In this document: positions 7,075 through 14,283 of the stretch, piece after piece
Layout of the letters: every line of letters starts with the position of its first letter
Numbering within the stretch: position 1 is the first letter of the stretch
Source of the DNA: Allomyces macrogynus ATCC 38327
Lineage: Eukaryota; Blastocladiomycota; Blastocladiomycetes; Blastocladiales; Blastocladiaceae
DNA: 14,283 nt
Reading direction: 5' to 3'
Assembly: GCA_000151295.1 (NCBI GenBank)
Contig: GG745335.1
Coordinates: 1,190,367 to 1,204,649, forward strand
Made by a program: the position numbers and the translations under genes
The notes under the pieces: model-generated
The model's database searches: none
What the model saw: the letters and a program-made list of their open reading frames with translations, nothing else
What the model was told of the DNA's origin: nothing

Positions 7075-10000
7075 ATGGACCCATCCAACCCATTAGCCAC
7101 GCCCGTGGCCGGCCGCATCCTGGCCGTTGACCCCGAGGCCGTGGCCGCGCGCCCGCGCAAGCTGCGTGAACGCGCCGACCGCGATGTCGACGAGTTTATT
7201 GCCAAGGTCCGCGGCTGGGAAGTTGGCGTCGAAGTCGATACCGAACCTGCGGCGCTGCCAGCCTTGGCCGCACGCGCCTTGACCGCGCTCAAAATGTCGG
7301 GCGCCTCGCAGTCGATTATTGTTCGGTACGCACACACGCGCAGTTGTTTTTTGGATTTAATTTTTGGACCTTGGGCCCCGGACGCGGTTCGGTTCGGTGG
7401 CCACTCTGGGTCGCCTGCCGCGTTGCGGTGGTGAGGGGTCGCGATGGCTCGCTCCTCCCATCACCAACCAACCACACCAGCATCTTCGCCTCGACCTCGG
7501 CGTGCACAACAACCCTTTCTAACCGCAACTCCTGCACCCTTCTTCCAGAGGCGACGGTCTCGTCGACAAGCACTCGGTCGTCACGCAGCTCGTCAACCAC
7601 ATCAACGCGCTCTCGGCCAAAAAGACGCACAAGGTGCACTCGCGCATCGCGGCTGCGCAGTTTGTTCTCGCCTCGCTCGGCAACGTGCAAACGACGCGGT
7701 GCAACAATGTGAACCGCTTTGGCCACTGCACCGAGCTGCAATTTGACGACAAGCACAAGATGATTGGCGCGAAAATCCTCGAGTTTATGCTCGACAAGGA
7801 CCGCGTCACGTCCGTGCCCACCGAGGAACGGTCCTACCACATCTTCTACTACTTGCTCGCGGGCGCCGCACCGGACCAGCGCACGCAATGGAAGCTGCAG
7901 GCCGACCCGGCCGGGTTCGAGTACCTGCGCACCGGATCCAAGGTGCTCGAGCGGTCCGACTCGGAGAACTTTTCCAAGTTCTTGAACGCGCTCAAGACGA
8001 TCGGTCTGTCGAAAAAGTCGCAGAATCATGTGCTCGCCGTCCTCGCTGCCATTTTGCATCTGGGCCAGATCCAGTTTGTCGACGCGAAAAACTCGGATAA
8101 TGAAATGGCCGAGACGCGCGTGCGCAACCGCGACGCTCTCGAGCACGCGGCAACGCTGCTCGCCGTGCCCGCGCAGGCACTCGAGGACTCGCTGCTCTCG
8201 CATACGGGGTATGTCGGCAAGGACATGTGCACAATCGTGCACAACACGCAGCAGGCGCTCGCGCAGACGGCCTCGCTGGCCCGCACGCTCTACGGCCTGC
8301 TCTTCACGTGGATTGTCGAGTTTATCAACTCGCGCGTCAACTCGGATAACCCGGCCATGGTCCTGTCGATTGTCGAGTTCCCGGGCCCGCAGACGGTCGC
8401 ACCCGTGACACCGCAGTCGTCGCCCGCTGCTGGGTTCTGGCCGACGCTCGCCAACCACATTGACGCGCGGTTCGATGGGTTCACGGCGCAGTACCTGCAC
8501 GACGTCGTCAACGAGTTTGCGAACGAGGGGGTCTCGACGCGCGCATTCAATTTACCGACGCCGCCCACGAACCCGGACACACGCGCGATTCGGCGCAAGT
8601 TCAAGGACGCCGACCTCGAAACGATTTCGCTGGATGTGATCAAGTTGTTCCGGTCGTCGTGCACCAACGAGTTTATCGGTGGCTTGTTTGCGCTCAAGGC
8701 GATTGCCCTGGCCCAGGACCGCCGCAAGCTCACGCACGTGCCATCCAAGCCGCTGCGCAAATCGTCGATCAAGCGGTCCAAGTCGCGCCGCGACGAGGAC
8801 AATGGCGCGTCGTCGGCCGACGACGGTTCCGTGCCGGACCCGTCGGTCACCGACGAGCTCGACTCGTCGATTACCGAACTGCTCGGCGACTTGGCCGAGA
8901 CCAACGTGTTCCTCGTGGCGTGTGGCGCGCCCGTAGCGACGCAGACGCTCGTTGGGCCCCTGGTCCAGCAACTGCAGGCAGCGCTGCCGAACAACGGCAA
9001 CTTCCCGCTGCGCATGCCGCTGTCGCGCATGATCACGCGGTACTCTGGGCTCATGGCGTCGCACTCGATTGACGAGTCGCGATCGGTGCGCGACCGTGTC
9101 GACCTGCTGTTGCGTTCCGTCGGCGTGGAAGACGCCGTCTCGGGCCGCGACGCCGTCTGGCTGTCGTGGAAGGGAATGACCTTGCTCGAGCGCGACCTGA
9201 AGCGGTTCAAGGAGTGGAAGAAGCAGCAAAAGGGCGACGACGGGCTCTCGTCGCAATACACGGGCGTAGGCAACCCGATGCGCCGCACCGCATTTGACGA
9301 TGGCGCGAGTTACGTATCCGAGGACGACACGTACCAGTCGGACAACAACTCGATGTACGACGGGTTCTCGGTGCGCAACGGGTACACCAAGACCGACTTG
9401 CACAGTGTCGCGCACGACGTGATCAACCGCGATGCGATTGATGGGTTTGACCCGAACATTGACGTGCCGCGCGTTGTCGAAAAGCCCAAGGAGTCGCCGT
9501 CGCGCCGTCGGTGGGTGATCTTTGCGTGGTGCATGACCTGGTGGATTCCGTCGTTTTTGCTCTCGTGCATTGGCCGCATGAAGGACAAGAACATTCAAAT
9601 GGCGTGGCGCGAGAAAGTCACGCTGTGCATCTTGATCTTCATCTTCTCGTGCATTATGCTCTTCTGTATCGCCATTGCCGGTCTCATCATTTGCCCGTCG
9701 CGCGACTTGTTTTCGCCCAACGAGATGGAGTACCTGAGTAGCGAGAAGAAGGTGCTCGCGTCGGCGTACGGCCGCGTCTACGACCTGCTCGACCTGTCGG
9801 CGGGCGCCGCCCAGATCCCGTTTCACTCGAAGCAGTCGGTCGCGCCCTATGCGGGGCTCGACATTTCCATGGGTTTCCCGCGACTGCCGGCCGACTACTG
9901 CCCAACGCTGACCAAGGACAAGACCTTGTCGCTCGGCGACAATGGCCGCAACGCGACTGCCGCCATGGCGATCGACTCGTCGCACAAGAACCGGCTGCTG

Positions 10001-12488
10001 CGCGAGCCGAATTTCGCGGCGCAGATCAACGGGTGGCTCGCGTCCAAGACGTTCATCAAGGGCTACCTGGCCATTTCCGAGGAGGACGTGGGCAATGGGT
10101 GGAACTACGACACGACGCTCTACCGCGTCATCATCGACAAGTGGGTCTACGACTTGACGGGCTACTACACGAATCTCAAGGCGCTGCAAGGCGCCAAGTC
10201 GCAGCGGTGGCTCGCATTTGATTTCTCCGGTTCGGCCACGTCGACGCTCAAGAACATTGACGACTACATTGCCAACAAGGGCCACTCGGGCGAGTTCAAC
10301 TTGAACAACGACGAGACGTTCATGAACCTGTGGAACAGCAACAAGGACCTGCGCAACTGCTTTGCCGCCATGTTCACGGTCGCCAAGCTCGATGAGCGCA
10401 AGACGCTCAAGTGCATGTATGCCGACTACATTCTGCTCGCCGTCTCGATCGTGCTCTGCTCCGTGATCCTGTTCAAGTTCTTGGCGGCGCTGCAAATGCG
10501 CGGCGGCAACGAGACGCCCGAGAAGATGGACAAGTTCATCATGATCCAGATCCCGTGTTACACGGAAGACGAGACGGCCATGTCGAACACGATCAACTCG
10601 ATTGCCGCGCTCAAGTACGACGACAAGCGCAAGCTCATGGTCATTATTTGCGACGGTATGATTGTCGGGCGCGGTAACGACCGGCCCACACCGCGCATCG
10701 TGCTCGACATTCTCGGCGTCGACCCGGCACTCGACCCAGAACCGCTGTCCTACCAGGCGATTGGCGACGGGTCCAAGCAGCACAACATGGGCAAGGTCTA
10801 CTCGGGTCTCTACGAGTACGAGGGCCATCTCGTGCCGTACCTGGTTCTCGTCAAGGTCGGCAAGCCCAACGAGACGAACCGCCCTGGTAACCGTGGTAAG
10901 CGTGACTCGCAGATGATGCTGATGCGGTTCTTGAACCACCTGCACTACGACAAGCCCATGTCGCCGCTCGAGCTCGAGATTCGGCACCACATCCAGACGA
11001 TTATCGGCGTCGACCCCAAGTGGTACGAGTACATGCTGTGCATTGACTCGGATACGACCGTGCACGAGGACTCGTTGACGCAGCTCGTGGCCTTCTGCAT
11101 GACCGACCAACAAATCATTGGGTGCTGTGGCGAGACCAAGCTCATGAACGAAAAGTCGTCGCTGATCACGATGATTCAAGTCTACGAGTACTTCATCTCG
11201 CACCATCTCGCCAAGGCCTTCGAGTCGCTGTTTGGGTCGGTGACGTGCTTGCCCGGTTGTTTCTCGATGTACCGCATCTACTCGGCGGCCAAGAATAAGC
11301 CGATTCTGTGCCACGACCAGATCGTGACCGAGTACTCGGACGTGCGCGTCAACACGCTGCACAAGAAGAACCTGCTCTCGCTCGGTGAAGATCGGTACCT
11401 GACGACGCTCATGCTCAAGACGTTCCCGCAAATGAAGACCAAGTTCACGCCGGCCGCCATTTGCTTTACGTTTGCGCCCGAGTCGTGGGCCGTCTTGCTC
11501 TCGCAGCGTCGCCGCTGGATTAACTCGACGTTCCACAACCTGTTTGAGCTGGTCTGGCTCGAAGAGCTGTGCGGCTTCTGCTGCTTCTCGATGCGGTTCA
11601 TTGTCTTGATCGATCTCGTCTCGACCATCACGCAGCCCGCGACGGTCATGTACCTCGGTTACCTGATTTACCTGACGGTCTATGCGATCATGCACGACCA
11701 GAGCCTGAACGTGGTCATGATCTCGCTGATTTTGATTGCGGCCATGTATGGCCTGCAGGCAATTGTGTTTATCCTGAAAAAGGAGTTCAGTCACGTCGTC
11801 TGGATGCTCATCTACATTCTCGCCGTGCCCGTCTTCTCGTTCTTCATTCCGCTCTACGCCTTCTGGCGCCAGGACGAGTACGCTTTGCTTCACTTTTTTC
11901 TTCTCTCTCCGCGCTTTTGCGACCATCGCTGACCACTTCCCACCAACCACCAGTTTCTCGTGGGGTAACACGCGCGTCATTGTCGGCGACAAGGGCGAGA
12001 AGCAGGCGATTCGCGAAGAGGACGAGTACTTTGACGTGTCGATGATCAAGCACATGACCTGGGACGACTACCAGGCCGAGCTCAACGAGACGCGGTCGCA
12101 GGCGTCGCACATGACCGACATGGAGCGCGAGCGCGAATTGCGCGAAATGCACGAGCTGCAGCTGTTGCAGCAGTCGTTGCCGTCGCCCGGCGCACGGCCG
12201 CTCTCGGTCGGGTCCTCGCGGTCGCTCTACCTGGCCGCAGCCGCGGCCGGTGGCAGCCCAGCGTCGATGCCGGCGTCGCACATGTCGCTTGCCGCACCCG
12301 CCGGTGGGATGCCGTCGGACGCCGAGTTGACGTACGAGATCCAGCGCATTTTGCGGTCGGCCGACTTGATGCGGATCACCAAGAAGCAGGTGCGCGAGGA
12401 ACTGTCGGCGCTGTTTGGCGTCGACTTGACGCCGCGCAAGGAGTTTATCAACATCACCATCGATGCGACGCTGCGCGACATCATGTAA
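7075..12488 (+). CDS. Chitin synthase with N-terminal myosin-like motor domain (class V/VII type), three exons, complete
   Basis: This membrane glycosyltransferase (GT2) polymerises UDP-GlcNAc into chitin for the cell wall. Exons are 7075-7325, 7549-11877 and 11954-12488, giving 1704 residues. The start has a strong Kozak context (GCCACCATGG) with an in-frame TGA upstream at 7036. Residues about 60-640 are a myosin-motor-like domain: QSIIVRGDG at the P-loop position, NNVNRFG (136-142) at switch I, ERSYHIFYYLLAGA, and VEFPG (near 359) at switch II. Two membrane segments follow (about 739-760 and 773-798), then a cytochrome-b5-like region (about 809-965) and another membrane segment (1041-1065). 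The catalytic domain has CIDSD (1248-1252), EDRYL (1364-1368) and QRRRW (1403-1407). Three membrane blocks (about 1428-1525) and FWRQDDFSWGNTR come next, and a DEK_C-like domain ends the protein (about 1647-1704). The P-loop is degenerate, so motor ATPase activity is doubtful; the catalytic motifs are intact. Confidence 0.95.
7326..7548 (+). other. Intron 1 of the chitin synthase gene (223 nt, phase 2)
   Basis: The donor is GTACGC, the branch motif is TTCTAAC near 7517, and the acceptor is CTTCTTCCAG. The AG two bases further on is out of phase. Splicing joins QSIIV-R to GDGLVDKH, so the junction falls at the degenerate P-loop (residues 84/85). Confidence 0.88.
11878..11953 (+). other. Intron 2 of the chitin synthase gene (76 nt, phase 2)
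   Basis: The donor is GTACGC, a long T/C tract and GCTGACC branch motif follow, and the acceptor is CAACCACCAG. Splicing rebuilds FWRQDDFSWGNTR, the conserved W-x-x-D-D-F-S-W-G block that follows the last membrane segment of class V/VII chitin synthases. Confidence 0.92.
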
Positions 12489-12727
12489 GCTTGGAGGTCG
12501 TGCGTGGCGCGGTTGGTCGTGGTGCCGACAACTTCGTCGGCGCCGGTCGAGTGTTCGTTGGTTGGTGTGTTTTGGCTTGCCGTTTCCTTCTTTTCCTGTT
12601 GTGTTCTTCGCTTGGCTTGTACTGTCGTTTCTTTGCTCTTGCCCGGCCCCCCTCATGGCTTTTATATGTGCTCCATCCCCCATCCACATCCGCATCCCCA
12701 TTTTGCGCCATCGTTTTCTCATCCATG

Positions 12728-12740
12728 TTTTTTTTTTTTT
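12728..12740. repeat. 13-T homopolymer
   Basis: Thirteen consecutive T, followed by CC and six more T, in the presumed 3' UTR of the chitin synthase gene. Confidence 0.95.
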
Positions 12741-13082
12741 CCTTTTTTCTCGTGCTTTGCTCCTCCCTGGGATTCCTTTTGCTAGCGTTTGCTGTGTTCT
12801 TGTTGTTCTTCATGGGCTTTTGCGCATCGCAATCAAATTTGCACGCATCATCATCTTCGGGGTTTTGTCAGTTACGCGTGCGCCTGGCGCTGTCGGATCG
12901 GAAAGATGGAGATGTACCGCACAGACCAGAGGATAATGGCGGCTTCTTTGTCCGAGTTGACCGCACCAAGGATGAGTGAATGACCCGCGCTCTACCGCTG
13001 CGGCCGTTTGCCAGACATCTGGTGAGCGTTGGCTGTCAAGCGACAACAAGCGACGACAGCCAGAAAGTGCAAACGCTGACAA

Positions 13083-13152
13083 CCAATCACCTGTTGGGGG
13101 TACATAAATATGTTCCGTCCACCAAAAGGATCGAACGAAAAAAATATATAAA
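13083..13152 (+). promoter_or_regulatory. CCAAT plus TATATAAA pair on the plus strand, function uncertain
   Basis: ACCAATCA at 13082-13089 and TATATAAA at 13145-13152 are about 60 bp apart, in the order and spacing of a core promoter reading rightwards. The only gene in that direction is the minus-strand PWWP-type gene, so transcription from here would be antisense to it. It may equally be AT-rich 3' UTR sequence of that gene. Confidence 0.25.
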
Positions 13153-13239
13153 CACCAACTGCTCGCCACGCCACGGAGCCCTGCCGCGGCCGCATCCCTC
13201 CAGGACCGACCGCGTCTGCGCACAACTCCCAAGACCCGA

Positions 13240-14119
13240 TCACACCGCCTTGGCGGCCAGCGCATCGAGCACGTCCTGCACTTTCCCGGACACATTCTGC
13301 TCCTCGAGCACGGGCGTGACGGCCTCATCAAACTGCGCCTGTGCAATCATGCGCAGTACCTTCGGGATCTTAGTCTCATTGAAGAGCGCGGCATTGAAGT
13401 GCTCGCCGTTCAGGTAAGCGAGCATATGCTTGAACGTGGCATTCACGGCGGCCCAGTCGACGGTCGCGATCGTGGCCGGCTGTACGCGCGGCGCATCGCC
13501 AATCGACTTGTCCTTGATAAACGTTTTTTGCAGCGTGTGCCGCCACTTCATGAGCATGTCGCGCGCGTACTCGCCGACGAGCGGGCCGGTCACGTCGTCG
13601 TCGTTGTCGGCGGCCGCGGCTTGCTTACCCTTCTAGAGTTGGAAAGTGGTTGGTCGGTGAGTGTGGGAACATCGACCACCCTGAAACTCCCGCGAAAGCC
13701 CCCCTGCGTACCCGCTTTGGCCGCTTGGGCGTCGTCGCCTCGACATGCTCATCCTCGTCATGTTCCGCCGTCGTGCGCTTGCGCGACGACCGCGGCGTCG
13801 CCTTGGCCTTCGCCGCGGGCGTCGACGACGCCTTACTCGCCGCAGCCTTGCGCTTGGGCGTGGCCTTGGCGCGCGACGACCGTGCGGGCGCCGCCGGCTC
13901 GTCGCTCTCCTCGGCCATATCATCATCATCCTCGGCCAATTCGTCGTCCGACCCTTGCATCTTGCGTGCTTCCGTGTACTGGTGCCACTTGCGCACTTCC
14001 TCGTGCGCGAGTTCGCGCTCGTCGCGCGCCTGGTCGACGGCCTTGGTGTTGCCCTTGGTCTTCAAAGCTTCGACGTTGGGGCTCAAACGGGCAGGATCAG
14101 GTCGGGGGAAATGAAACCG
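13240..14119 (-). CDS. Probable PWWP-type chromatin protein, C-terminal part, 5' partial
   Basis: Minus-strand exons are about 14119-13712 and 13632-13240 (stop TGA at 13240-13242). The upstream exon boundary is provisional: CCCCACAG just before 14119 is the best acceptor, in phase 0. The first exon begins with RFHFPRPDPARLSPNVEALK, then a charged segment, then acidic (DDELAEDDDDMAEESDE) and Lys/Arg/Ala/Ser-rich runs ending in KRPKR. The second exon continues KGKQ, completing a basic nuclear-localisation-like cluster. The C-terminal 100 residues, with KWRHTLQKTFI and NETKIPKVLRMIAQ, resemble the helical domain after the PWWP module in fungal PWWP proteins and, more distantly, the TFIIS-N/LEDGF integrase-binding fold. 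The PWWP domain itself would lie upstream, outside the window. A nuclear, histone- or chromatin-binding role is inferred from this resemblance alone. Confidence 0.6.
13633..13711 (-). other. Last intron of the PWWP-type gene (79 nt, phase 0)
   Basis: The donor is GTACGC after the codons for PKRPKR, and the acceptor is CCAACTCTAG before AAG GGT AAG. The unspliced frame hits TAA at 13625-13627. Splicing joins two open frames with no phase conflict. Confidence 0.78.
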
Positions 14120-14283
14120 CTGTGGGGCGTGGGTGAAGCGCACGTGTCGACGGTGGTGAGCGTAATGAGTCGACGCGACGGGCAGCAACAAGCAAGGCAG
14201 CGCATGCGGTGCGGGTGCGGCGCGGGTACGGGTTGTGCCGGGGGAACCTGCTGCCGCGTGCGCGCGCGTCGCCGTGGCGACGG
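14120..14283 (-). other. Probable intron or upstream coding sequence of the PWWP-type gene
   Basis: On the minus strand this stretch ends in a pyrimidine-rich CACCCACGCCCCACAG, typical of an intron 3' end. Its donor cannot be placed: none of the GT sites up to the window edge fits the GTRCG pattern convincingly. The frame is open for at least part of it (TTG at 14191), so it could instead be exon. Confidence 0.4.

Larger units (their letters stand above)
12489..13239. other. Convergent intergenic region between chitin synthase and PWWP-type gene
   Basis: The first 350 bp are T/C-rich on the plus strand, as expected for a 3' UTR, with a 13-T run at 12728-12740. The last 160 bp contain a CCAAT pentamer (13083-13087) and an A-rich TATATAAA (13145-13152). 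Several short ORFs cross the region; they are low-complexity Phe/Leu/Cys-rich translations of the T/C tract and match no family I know. No RNA gene was recognised. Confidence 0.6.

Noticed and set aside
6298..7130. Several overlapping open frames on both strands upstream of the chitin synthase
   Set aside because: All are low-complexity Arg/Ala/Pro/Ser translations of C-rich sequence, open in several frames at once. No domain was recognised.
7316..8500. 394-codon minus-strand open frame over the chitin synthase motor domain
   Set aside because: Same shadow effect; it crosses the well-supported intron 1 and has no family resemblance.
8552..12055. 1167-codon open frame on the minus strand, antisense to the chitin synthase
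   Set aside because: The plus-strand protein has clear chitin synthase motifs throughout. The antisense frame is compositionally odd (His/Val/Arg/Leu-rich, no recognisable domain) and stays open because the sense codons avoid TTA, CTA and TCA in this GC-rich gene.
12491..12979. Hydrophobic Phe/Leu/Cys-rich open frame after the chitin synthase stop, looking like a small membrane protein
   Set aside because: It is a translation of a T/C-rich 3' UTR with long T runs. It has no good start context and similar products appear in all three frames.
13100..13140. Minus-strand GTTCGATCC resembling a tRNA T-loop
   Set aside because: No matching acceptor, D or anticodon stems could be found at the right distances.

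Overview
The window looks like nuclear DNA of a GC-rich, intron-containing fungus. The strongest evidence is a chitin synthase fused to a myosin-like motor domain, an architecture I know from fungi and close relatives. An SSUH2-like zinc-finger protein, familiar from animals and some zoosporic fungi, sits beside it, so an early-diverging zoosporic lineage (for example Blastocladiomycota) is my best guess. A GC-rich basidiomycete is not excluded. This placement is inference.

Four genes are present, and all needed splicing to be read. (1) <1-1771, +: the 3' part of an SSUH2-like protein in five exons, including a 31-nt microexon. (2) 2125-5480, -: a complete long-form tRNase Z of 1069 residues in three exons. 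One of its introns is 78 nt, in frame and stop-free, so it hides inside the open reading frame. (3) 7075-12488, +: a complete 1704-residue motor-domain chitin synthase in three exons, with a degenerate ATP site in its motor. (4) 13240->14119, -: the C-terminal part of a probable PWWP-type chromatin protein with a Lys/Arg/Ser-rich linker; its 5' part lies beyond the window.

Genes 1 and 2 are tail to tail (353 bp apart). Genes 2 and 3 are head to head and share a 1.6 kb C/G-rich region that must hold both promoters. Genes 3 and 4 are tail to tail (751 bp apart). The genes share no pathway: tRNA 3'-end processing, cell-wall chitin synthesis, chromatin binding, and an SSUH2-like protein of unknown role. 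This is ordinary eukaryotic gene order, not an operon or a mobile island. I saw no tRNA, rRNA, transposon or CRISPR.

All nine inferred introns were placed from reading-frame phase, family alignment from memory, and YTRAC-type branch motifs. Eight of the nine have a GTRCG donor, which looks like a local or genome-wide splice-site preference. I found no convincing novel multi-gene system. The most interesting items are the donor preference, the hidden in-frame intron, a mitochondrial-presequence-like upstream ORF before tRNase Z, the large repeat-bearing insert inside the tRNase Z catalytic half, and the motor domain that has lost its P-loop.
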